A stretch of DNA of 64,000 nucleotides from Drosophila pseudoobscura. Its lineage: Eukaryota > Arthropoda > Insecta > Diptera > Drosophilidae. Positions 13,626-23,959 of this stretch are shown one piece after another. The stretch spans positions 63,627,869-63,691,868 of the forward strand of contig NC_046683.1 of the NCBI RefSeq assembly GCF_009870125.1. Direction: 5' to 3'. Each line of letters begins with the position of its first letter. Within the stretch, counting starts at the first letter, position 1. The notes under the pieces are model-generated. The model searched no databases, was not told where the DNA came from, and was given only the letters and a program-made list of their open reading frames with translations. The translations under genes were made by a program, and so were the position numbers.

Positions 13626-14263
13626 TGCCGTTATAGATCATTTTTGAAAAAAATTATTTTACTGTCTGAAATTCATAGGATTTCTGATGCCGCATGAAGG
13701 GAAACGACAGTAAATGGCATTTCTACATGCATTTTGCATGGTGCGATAGTACAAGAAGGTGCGTCAATCAGCGCCAAAACGGGAACGACCTACAGCACTG
13801 TTTCCTAAATATTACCACTATCCTTTTAGTACTGAATGGTTAGCTAAGACCCTCAGCCCTGAGCACATACATTTATTCGATTGATGAATTTATTTTCCAC
13901 TTGAAGTACTATTTTTATTTGATTGTGTCTATAATAAGGTGTAAACAAAAAAGTTACCATGTACAAAAATATAAATTTTGTACATGGTACTTACACGGTA
14001 ACTACATATTTGATACATACATATGAACTACGGCACATGTTGCTGGCTCAAGCAAATTGAATGCTGCCTACGGGATAATATTACCGTTACAGATCTTTTT
14101 TTGAAAAATAATGTTTTTATTGTCCCAAATTATCAGAATTATTATGCAGATCTTTAATTGGTATTCAGTAGGGTGTCAAAAACGACATTAAGTGGCATTT
14201 CAACACGAATTTTACATGGTGTGTTAGTACAAAACGAGAACGACCTACAACACTGTTTCTTGC
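13626..14263. repeat. Diverged direct repeat of ~185 bp upstream of the TOM5-like gene
   Basis: The segment 13,626-13,812 recurs, with many substitutions and small indels, at 14,080-14,263. Shared landmarks in the same order are GATC plus T-run and TTGAAAAA, a TGGCATTTC block, a CATGGTGnG-TAGTACAA block, GGGAACGACCTACAGC or GAGAACGACCTACAAC, and CACTGTTTC. The second copy ends about 145 bp before the TOM5-like start codon, so one or both may carry promoter sequence. Between the copies I see nothing else of note. Confidence 0.65.
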
Positions 14264-14407
14264 CTTTATTGAATATTATTGCAGGGTGTGTTAGAACAAG
14301 GAGGTTGTTTATTAGGCACGTGCAAGAAAACTAGAGTGAACACACATCACACACATTTAATTGTAAATAATTAAGAATATCATAAAGAAACCCTTTACCT
14401 GCGCACC

Positions 14408-14625
14408 ATGTTCCGCCTGCAACAAGCTCAGCCCGATCCCGCCGAGGAGCAGAAACGTGTGGCATCCGAGGTCCGCTTCAGTTTCATCATTTTCGGCACA
14501 CTCTGCGCCGCCATCCGGCTGGGTAAAATTTTCTCCATAGAAAATTATGTAAAATGTGTGTAATCATTCCCGTTTTTCTCTTATCTGCAGCTCCTATTGT
14601 ACTGAAACAGTTGAACACTGCCTAA
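14408..14625 (+). CDS. Tom5: TOM5-like small subunit of the mitochondrial outer-membrane translocase
   Basis: Two exons, 14,408-14,522 and 14,591-14,625, are joined by a 68-bp intron with GTAAAA and CTGCAG ends and encode 49 residues. The protein starts MFRLQQAQ, has a charged segment with EEQKRVASEVRF, one hydrophobic helix at about residues 24-40 (FSFIIFGTLCAAIRL) and a short tail APIVLKQLNTA. Length, the MFR start, the acidic-basic segment and the single C-terminal helix followed by a P-V/F-I/V-LK-LD/N ending match animal TOM5, which stabilises the TOM import pore around Tom40. An AATAAA follows within 10 bp of the stop. An E-box CACGTG lies about 90 bp upstream. The identification rests on family resemblance remembered from vertebrate TOMM5; another single-pass micropeptide is possible. 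Confidence 0.65.
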
Positions 14626-15593
14626 ATAGCAAATAAAACCAAATGGCACGACATCGAGGCAGCTTGCAGTCAAACAGATTATCAATTAAGTGTTAAAGCT
14701 ACTCAATTATGATGGAATTGACTATGAAAGGCACTTCATTAATACACAATGCATTTATTTAAACGCACAGTGACCAAAAACAGCTAGTTTAATGTGTAAT
14801 TAAAGTCTCATGACCCAGCAAATATGCACATCTTGTTCCCAATGTTCACAAAATTAGTTTAGTCGTTTGTTTACGTCGTTTCGTACAGAAAAAGTAGCCG
14901 TGAAGAGTCGTAATTGAACATAAAAAGTCAATTAGGTCCAGAAACTCTTGGGTTCTTCTGACAGTTGAAATGTTTGATCTTCACGCCACCCAGCCTGTAA
15001 GGTGGAGTGGGGTGGGCACAGTGGAGACGTTTTGGGCACGTTTAGTTTTGTTTTTTCACACAGAGATGTGGTCTGCAAGTACGGTCACGGTTTAAGGTGA
15101 CTTGTACATAGATAATGTTCAAACCTTAGGCGCGTAAACACTTAGCTCCAGCGATTATGCAGTCAACATGAAATCGTAAATCACTTGATAAAAGTGAAAC
15201 GGCATAACGGGAAAAATATACAATTATACATAAAGCGAAGAAAAGTAGAAGAGGAAATGGATGAAGGAATGGCAACATGAATAATTCGTCAGTTCTGAGG
15301 TCCAGACGCACATAGTGCTATAGAAGGGGGTATGGACAACAGGCAAAAACAGCCAAGGCAAATTTCAAAGTTCGTACGAACCTCACCTCGCGAGTGAGAA
15401 CAATATATGTACCTTGAAGACAAATTCGGCAAGGTATATCGAGCAAATGAGGTGAAATTCATTTTGCATGCGTGGCATTTTCTGGGGAGTTTTGCTTCTT
15501 GTCCATACCCTCTTTTTCCCCCCATTATGTAGCTAAGTGTAGCAAATGTGTAGTTACCGTGTAGTTATTTTCAGCCCCCACCGGGGGGGGCCT
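14626..15593. other. Intergenic region between TOM5-like and SLC35C2-like genes
   Basis: No gene is recognised here. The 3' UTR and polyA signal of the TOM5-like gene occupy the first part. A 115-bp block at 15,326-15,440 is shared in inverted orientation with 29,741-29,854 (listed separately). A short direct repeat containing GTGTAGTTA lies at about 15,550-15,568. Confidence 0.6.
15326..15440 (-). repeat. Copy A of a dispersed, inverted ~115-bp block (promoter-like)
   Basis: The block contains, in order, GGTATGGACAAC, CAAAAACAGCCAAG, AAAGTTC, TACGAACCTCACC, the palindrome CTCGCGAG and CGGCAAGGTATAT. The same series, roughly 85% identical by eye, occurs in reverse orientation at 29,741-29,854. 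It lies between two divergent or head-to-tail promoters and may be a promoter-associated duplication or a short mobile element remnant. Confidence 0.65.
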
Positions 15594-15601
15594 TATCGAT
15601 A
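15594..15601. promoter_or_regulatory. DRE (TATCGATA) at the SLC35C2-like promoter
   Basis: A perfect TATCGATA lies about 235 bp upstream of the 5' UTR splice donor of the transporter gene. This is the established DREF/BEAF-32 recognition element of fly housekeeping promoters, so it probably marks the core promoter. Confidence 0.65.
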
Positions 15602-15926
15602 ACTGAAACAGTTGGCAGCAAACAAAACAAACGGACGGGGCAAAAATGAAAACGTAAATTTATTTTATTGGCGAACGGAAGAAACCAATACAACCAAAAA
15701 CCTGAGTCAAAGCCGCCTACGCAGATAACAGGCACTGGAACGTGTCGCGGGACGCGGGGAAATTGCACAAAACACAAACATATGGATGGATCCATAAACT
15801 TTCCAGATAACGAAGCGACGAAGAAGTAATGTGAGTATTTCTGTTTTTTGCTGTCTTTTAGCCTGGCTTTTCTTGTTAACTTCTTACGGTTGCGCGACAG
15901 CAGCAGCAGCAGCGAACCCCCCGATA

Positions 15927-17581
15927 ATGGTGGCCGCAAAGTACGAGCGCCTCAATTCCCAGAGTGGAGGGGGCGGCGGCGGTTCCGGCGGTGTTGGCAG
16001 CAGCAGCTGTGCTGATGACGATGACTGCGAGGAAATTGAGCTCAATTTGGACAAGAAGGCGACGACGTCAACGACAACGCTGCAGAATGGCAAAGATAGA
16101 CGGCTGGCTAACTTCAAATACGTGAACAGCAGCAATAGCATTGGTAGCGGGCTTGGAGTCGGCGACGTAGCAGCCACGTCGGCACGGGAGAAGATCATGG
16201 CGCGGCAGGCGGATGCCCGCTTTATGCAGATGGCCATTGGCACCCTGGTCATTATTATGATCTACCTAACGCTCTCCATTTCGCTGACCTTCTACCAAAC
16301 GGACATCAATCGCGAGATGCCATTCCCCCTAACAATTGTCACGTATCACCTAATCCTTAAATTCATTTTGGCTGCCCTCGTGCGTAGGATTTATAAGCTG
16401 CGCGTGGGTCGATCCCGTGTGCAGCTGGATTGGCGTGTGGCACTGAGAAAAATGGCACCCACTGGTGTCGCCAGTGCCATTGATATCGGTTTCTCCAACT
16501 GGGGATTGGCCCTGGTGCCCATATCTCTGTACACAATGACCAAATCATCTACCATAGTGTTTATACTGCTGTTTGCCATAGCTTTAGGATTGGAAAAGAA
16601 GGTACGTCCATCTACAATATGGGAAGTGGAGTAAATATGCTAATGCGCGTTTCGATCCGATCCGATCCCTTTCTTAGAGCTGGTCTCTGGTGTTTATTGT
16701 GGGCCTCATTGGCGCTGGCCTGGTGATGTTCACCTACAAGTCCACGCAGTTCAATGCCTTGGGCTTCTTCTTCATACTGTTTGCCTCGCTGAGCAGCGGC
16801 CTGCGCTGGAGTTTCGCACAGTTTATTATGCAAAAATCAAAACTGGGGCTGCACAATCCGATTGACATGATCTACTACATGCAGCCGTGGATGATTGCCT
16901 CGCTGCTGCCGCTTGTTTGTGGCATTGAAGGTGCGTATGGGTATATCTTAGCATATAAACCACTGGAAACCATGCTAATCCCACTCTCATTTTCCCCTTG
17001 CAGGTGTAAAGCTTTACGATGTGGCGGAGAACCTAAAGATATATACGACGGATGAAATAACGTGGGCCATTGCCAGGATAACCTTCGGGGCACTGCTTGC
17101 GTTCCTCATGGAGTTCACCGAGTTCTTGGTGCTGTGCAAGACCTCCAGCCTGACGCTTTCGATAGCGGGTATATTCAAGGACATCTGCCAGCTGTTCCTG
17201 GCCGTCACCCTCAAAAAGGACCAGCTGAGTCCCATCAACTATGTGGGTCTGGTTGTCTGCCTTGCGGGCATAGCCTGCCATCTGTGGCACAAATACTCCA
17301 CCATGGCCGATGCGGAGAAGCATCAAAAGGACCTGCATCTGGACAACGACCGTGACGATTTGTCGGCGGAGTACAACTTCAATGAGGGAGGAGCTGGTGG
17401 CGGCGGCGGCGGTGCAGACAATTCCATTGCGGGCATCCATGTGAGATCCCACTCGACGTTGACGGTGCCATTGCTGGAGCAAACCGATTCCGAGGATGAG
17501 TCGGGCAATGATCTGAACAACAAGCAGAATTCCTCCGATGTCATATTCGATGTGCTCAAGCGACGCGATATGCAGCGATGA
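15927..17581 (+). CDS. SLC35C2: SLC35C2-like nucleotide-sugar/triose-phosphate family transporter
   Basis: Coding exons 15,927-16,601, 16,678-16,930 and 17,004-17,581 give 501 residues. A 5' UTR exon ends at 15,830 (donor GTGAGT) and splices to an acceptor near 15,900. The first ~95 residues are hydrophilic, with Gly-, Ser- and Asp/Glu-rich stretches. A TPT/DMT-type membrane domain of about ten helices follows from residue ~100 (first helix IGTLVIIMIYLTLSISLTF) to about 410. Family signatures include MPFPLTIVTYH, SAIDIGFSNWGL, SLYTMTKSSTIVFIL, SGLRWSFAQ, and FKDICQLFLAVTLKKD with SPINYVGLVVCLAGI near the end. The tail is long, acidic and Gly-rich. SLC35C2 proteins sit in the early secretory pathway and have been linked to GDP-fucose supply for Notch modification; the substrate here is inferred. 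It corresponds, I believe, to melanogaster CG14971. All splice sites are canonical and the frame is intact. Confidence 0.88.
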
Positions 17582-18190
17582 GGCGAGGCGAGGCTGCCCG
17601 GACCTGCGCGCCTGGACGTTGTGCTGTAAATGTTGTAAATTCAAAATGTTTCTGCGGAACCACTTAGGCCGAAGATTAGTAAGATAGTTAATCCCCAAAT
17701 TCCACTCTCTGTCTCCCTCTTCTCTCAAACATTCTTGCATTTGAAATTAGGCTAGAACTTCCCCTTTGGGAGCAATATCAAATTGTAGTGTCACCCCCCC
17801 ACGATCGATACTTGAAAATTATATATTTCCATTTTTGATGATACAAACTGGAGCTGCGTCTAGCGGGTATTCCTGCCCTGTAGATCCGATCCTCTACTGT
17901 GTTTTGTTCCTTGCTTTTAAGAATTCTCGCGGCATTCAGCTCCAGTTCTTTGCTCCATCTCTACTATTTTGAATGCATTTAGTATTAGCATTTTTGAAAT
18001 GGATAACAATGTCATTCCTTAATTCCCTCCCTCCTCCTAACTCCCCTCAAGACTCTATTCTCGATTGGATTGGATTTTGTTTTTTAGAAAATTGTTTGTC
18101 TAGTTAATAACAACTCTTTTATTGTTGATTTTTTTTATGTGAGTGTGTGTGTGTAATATTTTTTTTGATAAGAGAATGATTCCCATTATA

Positions 18191-18212
18191 CAATAAAAAT
18201 ACAATAAAGTGA
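18191..18212 (+). terminator. PolyA signals of the SLC35C2-like transcript
   Basis: Two AATAAA hexamers (18,192 and 18,203) occur about 600 bp after the stop codon. The tandem CycJ array begins only a few bases later, at 18,221, so the array's left breakpoint lies almost on this gene's 3' end. Confidence 0.65.
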
Positions 18213-18461
18213 AATTTTTGTGTATGCATTACGATATGGGAGTGTTCAATACAATTGAATGGGGATATCGCATGAGAAACAGCATGATTTTGAAGTATAC
18301 CCATCCGCGTGGGGTATGTGTTTAAAGAATAGTGTGTAAGTGCTTCTGGTACTTCTATGAAATTATAAACCTATTTGCTTAGCAATCATCTTCAGTGCGC
18401 TTGAGCTTGTGAGTTTTGGTCTTCGGTAAACCTGATTACCGAATCAATATATTGAAATTGG

Positions 18462-20030
18462 TCAGTCGGTAAGACGCTTCGCTTGCGGCTCATCTTGGCA
18501 GTCATAATCTACACGCTTGCGCTTGAAAGCACGTTCCAGTTCTTTTATGACCACTTCTTTATCTAATTTCTTCGCTTTTTCCTTGGTGTCTAATGCTAAT
18601 TCATTCAGCTCTAAGGTTGTCTGTGTCTGCTGCTCTTCGTATTGTAAGTTAGTCTTTTCCTGCAGCTCTGCTAGAGAAAAGACAGCTGCTATCTGCAGCT
18701 CTTCCTGAGAAAAGACAGCTTGTTCCGGCGGCTCTTCTTGAACAACTCCAGCTAGATCGGACCCTGGAACAGCAGGTTTCTGCACCTGCACAGTAATTAT
18801 ATCCTGCTGCACGGTCACCGATTCCTTTACTATGACCATCGAATCCCCAACGCCAGAGTCCGTTGTGGAGCAATTGGGATTAATGGTATCTGCCGAAGAT
18901 TGGCCCATGTTTACGTATGTTGGCAGGGCATTGGGCGCCACGGAGCTGTTCTGCTGCCAGTTATAGTACTTTGTGATCTCCCTCACCAATGGCTCAACCT
19001 CGTGTTCCAGATAAGATGTCAGTTTGGAGAGATACTGTGACCAGCACTTGAGTCCGCTTAGATGACGCACCGCTCCTATGCAGGCGGCGGCCAATAAAGA
19101 AGGTCGCGTGTTTGTAAAACTTGTAACTGAAAGAGAAAATAGTTTACTTGATTATGATTTTAATAGGAAAGTCATTCGATGCTTACTGCTCAATGTACAG
19201 TCTGCCAGGCGGAGCAGCAGCTGCGACAAGGCCGACATCATGACTGCAAAGCTTTCGTAGTGCAATGGCGATTGATCGTTTGGCTCGCTAGGATTGTTCT
19301 CCAGCATGGCCTTGTAGTGGGCGAAGTCGTTGCGCGTGAGGAAGCTGCAAGCAAAAAACTCCACAAAGCTGGCCGTGGTGGGACGCATTAGCTCAAAATT
19401 CAGGCTGGCCAGCACCTTGCGCTCCACCACATTGTATTCGAAAACGGTGTACAACGAACCAGGTATCAGGCAGTTCAGTTCGCTGTAGCGCGGCACACTC
19501 GCATCGTTGTCTTCGATCTGGGCCGCAATGTGAAGACATGTGAGGGCCAGCAATGGCAGTTTTTCGCTACTAATCGTGTAGTAGTCGGTCATACAATCCA
19601 TATAGTAGATACCTGGTTAAGTGGAATTGGATTTGGGAATGTGAGTGATCAATAGCAGCAGGATATTCGCACATATTTACCCAAATGTACTGAGGCGCGA
19701 TTCAGTGTGTACTTTTGCGCTGCGAATTGACAAAGCTGAAACAATTTGGGGCGCTCCTCCAGCTGCATGGAGTTGAATAATATGGGACGACGACGCATCT
19801 CTGCCTCCTTCATGTTCACAAATATGTCCTGGGCATAAACGGTGAGCCAATGCGTCTTCCAGAGACGCTGCAAGTAGGTTTTTTTTTTGTAGCTACCAAA
19901 AAAAAAAAAAAAACAAAAAAACACCGCCTCGAACCTCAGGATCCAGTTGAAACTGATCCGGTACATCTCGCTTTCCTAATGCAAAAGCATTCTCTTCGAT
20001 GGTGGTTGGCGCCATTTCATTCACTTGCAT
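18462..20030 (-). CDS. CycJ: Cyclin J, copy 1 (unit 1)
   Basis: Exons in transcription order are 20,030-19,935, 19,867-19,681, 19,612-19,187 and 19,126-18,462, giving 457 residues. All exon phases match and all introns are short with GT-AG ends. The N-terminal cyclin box includes HWLTVYAQDIF, LQLCQFAAQKY, LNRASVHLG, YYMDCMTDYY and LALTCLHIAAQIEDND. The second cyclin fold covers the region from LMRPTTASFVEFFA to ACIGAVRHLSGL. A long Gln/Glu-rich, Lys-rich tail follows. Cyclin J is a Cdk partner active in the fly female germline and early embryo. Copy 1 differs from copies 2 and 3 in exon 2 (QLCQFAAQKYT instead of QLCIFAAQKYK) and lacks 22 residues of the tail repeats. The first intron has been altered by a long A/T homopolymer, though its splice ends remain. 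Confidence 0.9.
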
Positions 20031-20142
20031 TAAAATTACGTTTTTTTAATCTTATTCCGCAGTCTACAAAAATTATGACTTGCGGCTTTTTTTTTACAAA
20101 GAACACAACAAGAAAAACATGGCCGCTCTAACGGCTCTTGTC

Positions 20143-20152
20143 AATGTGACCG
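20143..20152 (-). promoter_or_regulatory. Motif-1-like element upstream of CycJ copy 1
   Basis: Read on the minus strand, CGGTCACATT matches the fly core-promoter Motif 1 consensus (YGGTCACACTR) at all but one position. It sits about 115 bp upstream of the CycJ start codon and is repeated in the other two units. Confidence 0.5.
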
Positions 20153-20726
20153 TCCGCCGTGTGCTGTCGTTTAAAAGAACAGGGCTGCCAAATTTCGGCT
20201 GTCGCAGCGCACTTATTTAATTAAACTTTACTAAACTGCGAAAACAGAGACAGTCTTAAGGGAAAAGCATGCAGTGGGAACGATAGATAGGGATATATAT
20301 GCGTCAGTTTGGCTCACCAGTTGTGCTGGGAGCGGCGCCTGGGGCAGAGATGATCGATTGTTACCACTTACAGATCAAACTCTGCTGACTTGGCGGGCTC
20401 TGTGTGTTGAAAAACATAGACGTGTCCGACGACGGCTACGAACACTAATTTTGCGTTTTTTTTCTCTCATGCTATCTCTTTCTTCGCAGCGACACCATAA
20501 AAGGGGCGGCTGCTTCCTGGCAGTTTTTTACTAGCCCCATTTTGGCTACCAAAGGCCAATTTGTAGAGAAACATATGTGGATTTCTCTTTATAAATTGAA
20601 ATTTACACATATACATATATACATACCCATTACAGTAAACATGAAATTTCTTCCCCACAATGAGTATGTTTTTCGTTCGTTCTGCGTTCTAATATTTATG
20701 TATTTGTATTCCATTTGGAAATAAAG

Positions 20727-20982
20727 CTATGGTTGATGAGATGACGCTAATTGTCGTCAACGCTGAGAAGATGGAGACGGGACTACCGTATATGAGCGGG
20801 CGAGCGCTATGGCCAAATTCATGCGCTTATGGGATATAAGGGTTCTCCAGTGGAGCGCACAGTGGAAATCAGCATTATGTCGCGCTCCTGGGTTATATAG
20901 ATGAAGATAAATATACATTACATACTGTACAGATTGCATAAGACTTCATGTGTGCTCACCTGTCCTTGGAACTTTTCAATCG
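20727..20982 (-). pseudogene. armi: armitage 3'-end fragment carried by unit 1
   Basis: The minus strand shows the last 23 bp of an armitage exon (20,982-20,960, ending FQGQ before a GTGAGC donor), a short intron, and a final exon from 20,887. That exon begins ERDIVLISTVRSTG and later encodes HKRMNLAIALARS, which corresponds to helicase motif VI of SF1 helicases. Compared with unit 3 the final exon is frameshifted near 20,844. The fragment lacks the rest of the gene and is simply the right end of the duplicated unit. Confidence 0.75.
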
Positions 20983-21183
20983 TGTATGCATTACGATATG
21001 GGAGTGTTCAATACAATTGAATGGGGATATCGCATGAGAAACAGCATGATTTTGAAGTATACCCATCCGCGTGGGGTATGTGTTTGAAGAATAGTGTGTA
21101 AGTGTTTCTGGTACTTCTATGAAATTATAAACCTATTTGCTTAGCAATCATCTTCAGTGCGCTTGAGCTTGTGAGTGTTTTGG

Positions 21184-22806
21184 TCAGTCGGTAAGACGCT
21201 TCGCTTGCGGCTCATCTTGGCAGTCATTATCTACACGCTTGCGCTTGAAAGCACGTTCCAGTTCTTTTATGACCACTTCTTTATCTAATTTCTTCGCTTT
21301 TTCCTTGGAGTCTAATGTTAATTCATTCAGCTCTAAGGTTGTCTGTGTCTGCTGCTCTTCGTATTGTAAGTCAGTCTGTTCCTGCAGACCTGCTAGAGAA
21401 AAGACAGCTGTTATCTGCAGCTCTCCCTGAGAAAAGGCAGCTTGTTTCTGCAGCTCTCCTTGAGAAAAGACAGCTGCTATCTGCAGCTCTTCCTGAGAAA
21501 AGACAGCTGGTTCCTGCGGCTCTTCTTGAACAACTCCAGCTAGATCGGACCCTGGAACAGCAGGTTTCTGCACCTGCACAGTAATGTTATCATGCTGCAC
21601 GGTCACCGATTCCTTCACTATGACCATCGGATCGCCAATGCCAGAGTCCGTTGTGGAGCAATTGGGATTAATGGTATCTGCCGAAGATGGGCCCATGTTT
21701 ACGTATGTTGGCAGGGCATTGGGCGCCACGGAGCTGTTCTGCTGCCAGTTATAGTACTTTGTGATCTCCCTCACCAATGGCTCAACCTCGTGTTCCAGAT
21801 AAGATGTCAGTTTGGAGAGATACTGTGACCAGCACTTGAGTCCGCTTAGATGACGCACCGCTCCTATGCAGGCGGCGGCCAATAAAGAAGGTCGCGTGTT
21901 TGCAAAACTTGTAACTGAAAGAGAAAATAGTTTACTTGATTATGATTTTAATAGGAAAGTCATTCGATGCTTACTGCTCAATGTACAGTCTGCCAGGCGG
22001 AGCAGCAGCTGCGACAAGGCCGACATCATGACTGCAAAGCTTTCGTAGTGCAATGGCGATTGATCGTTTGGCTCGCTAGGATTGTTCTCCAGCATGGCCT
22101 TGTAGTGGGCGAAGTCGTTGCGCGTGAGGAAGCTGCAAGCAAAAAACTCCACAAAGCTGGCCGTGGTGGGACGCATTAGCTCAAAATTCAGGCTGGCCAG
22201 CACCTTGCGCTCCACCACATTGTATTCGAAAACGGTGTACAACGAACCAGGTATCAGGCAGTTCAGTTCGCTGTAGCGCGGCACACTCGCATCGTTGTCT
22301 TCGATCTGGGCCGCAATGTGAAGACATGTGAGGGCCAGCAATGGCAGTTTTTCGCTACTAATCGTGTAGTAGTCGGTCATACAATCCATATAGTAGATAC
22401 CTGGTTAAGTGGGATTGGATTTGGGAATGTGAGTGATCAATAGAAGCAGGATATTCGCACATATTTACCCAAATGCACTGAGGCGCGATTCAGTTTGTAC
22501 TTTTGCGCTGCGAATATACAAAGCTGCAACAATTTGGGGCGCTCCTCCAGCTGCATGGAGTTGAATACTATGGGACGACGACGCATCTCTGCCTCCTTCA
22601 TGTTCACAAATATGTCCTGGGCATAAACGGTGAGCCAATGCGTCTTCCAGAGACGCTGCAAGTAGGCATTTGTTTGTAGCTACCAAAAACAAAAAAACAC
22701 CGCCTCGAACCTCGGGATCCAGTTGAAACTGATCCGGTACATCTCGCTTTCCTAATGCAAAAGCATTCTCTTCGATGGTGGTTGGCGCCATTTCATTCAC
22801 TTGCAT
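21184..22806 (-). CDS. CycJ: Cyclin J, copy 2 (unit 2)
   Basis: Exons in transcription order are 22,806-22,711, 22,655-22,469, 22,400-21,975 and 21,914-21,184, giving 479 residues. The structure is the same as copy 1, with an uninterrupted frame. The tail has the longer repeat region, with successive FSQEELQ and FSQGELQ units of about 11 residues. The third exon is identical to those of copies 1 and 3. Across exons 1-4 this copy resembles copy 3, whereas its upstream flank resembles that of copy 1, so the unit looks like a crossover product. There is no sign of decay, and the protein should be a functional cyclin if transcribed. Confidence 0.9.
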
Positions 22807-22918
22807 CAAAATTACGTTTTATTAATCTAATTCCGCAGTCTACAAAAATTATGACTTGCGGCTTTTTTTTTACAAAGAACACAACAAGAAAAACATGGCC
22901 GCTCTAACGGCTCTTGTC

Positions 22919-22928
22919 AATGTGACCG
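22919..22928 (-). promoter_or_regulatory. Motif-1-like element upstream of CycJ copy 2
   Basis: Same CGGTCACATT element (minus strand) as in unit 1, about 115 bp upstream of the start codon. Confidence 0.5.
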
Positions 22929-23502
22929 TCCGCCGTGTGCTGTCGTTTAAAAGAACAGGGCTGCCAAACTTCGGCTGTCGCAGCGCACTTATTTAATTAA
23001 ACTTTACTAAACTGTGAAAACAGAGACAGGCTTAAGGGAAAAGCATGCAGTGGGAACGATAGATAGGGATATATATGCGTCAGTTTGGCTCACCAGTTGT
23101 GCTGGGAGCGGCGCCTGGGGCAGATATGATCGATTGTTACCACTTATAGATCAAACTCTGCTGACTTGGCGGGCTCTGTGTGTTGAAAAACATAGACGTG
23201 TCCGACGACGGCTACGAACACTAATTTTGCGTTTTTTTTCTCTCATGCTATCTCTTTCTTCGCAGCGACACCATAAAAGGGGCGGCTGCTTCCTGGCAGT
23301 TTTTTACTAGCCCCATTTTGGCTACCAAAGGCCAATTTGTAGAGAAACATATGTGGATTTCTCTTTATAAATTGAAATTTACACATATACATATATACAT
23401 ACCCATTACAGTAAACATGAAATTTCTTCCCCACAATGAGTATGTTTTTCGTTCGTTCTGCGTTCTAATATTTATGTATTTGTATTCCATTTGGAAATAA
23501 AG

Positions 23503-23758
23503 CTATGGTTGATGAGATGACGCTAATTGTCGTCAACGCTGAGAAGATGGAGACGGGACTACCGTATATGAGCGGGCGAGCGCTATGGCCAAATTCATGC
23601 GCTTATGGGATATAAGGGTTCTCCAGTGGAGCGCACAGTGGAAATCAGCATTATGTCGCGCTCCTGGGTTATATAGATGAAGATAAATATACATTACATA
23701 CTGTACAGATTGCATAAGACTTCATGTGTGCTCACCTGTCCTTGGAACTTTTCAATCG
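23503..23758 (-). pseudogene. armi: armitage 3'-end fragment carried by unit 2
   Basis: Essentially identical to the fragment in unit 1, including the frameshift in the final exon (near 23,620). It comprises 23 bp of the penultimate exon, the last intron and the final exon. It shows that units 1 and 2 share a more recent common origin over this right-hand part than either shares with unit 3. Confidence 0.75.
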
Positions 23759-23959
23759 TGTATGCATTACGATATGGGAGTGTTCAATACAATTGAATGG
23801 GGATATCGCATGAGAAACAGCATGATTTTGAAGTATACCCATCCGCGTGGGGTATGTGTTTGAAGAATAGTGTGTAAGTGTTTCTGGTACTTCTATGAAA
23901 TTATAAACCTATTTGCTTAGCAATCATCTTCAGTGCGCTTGAGCTTTTGAGTGTTTTGG

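Noticed and set aside
20119-20220. 33-codon plus-strand frame starting MAALTALVN upstream of each CycJ
   Set aside because: It lies over the CycJ promoter, including its Motif-1-like element, and has no recognisable continuation. The basic, presequence-like look is probably chance.
20504-20723. About 78 open plus-strand codons after an AG acceptor-like site in each unit
   Set aside because: Unit 3 differs from units 1 and 2 mainly by amino-acid-changing substitutions, with no sign of constraint, and no upstream donor or start could be matched.
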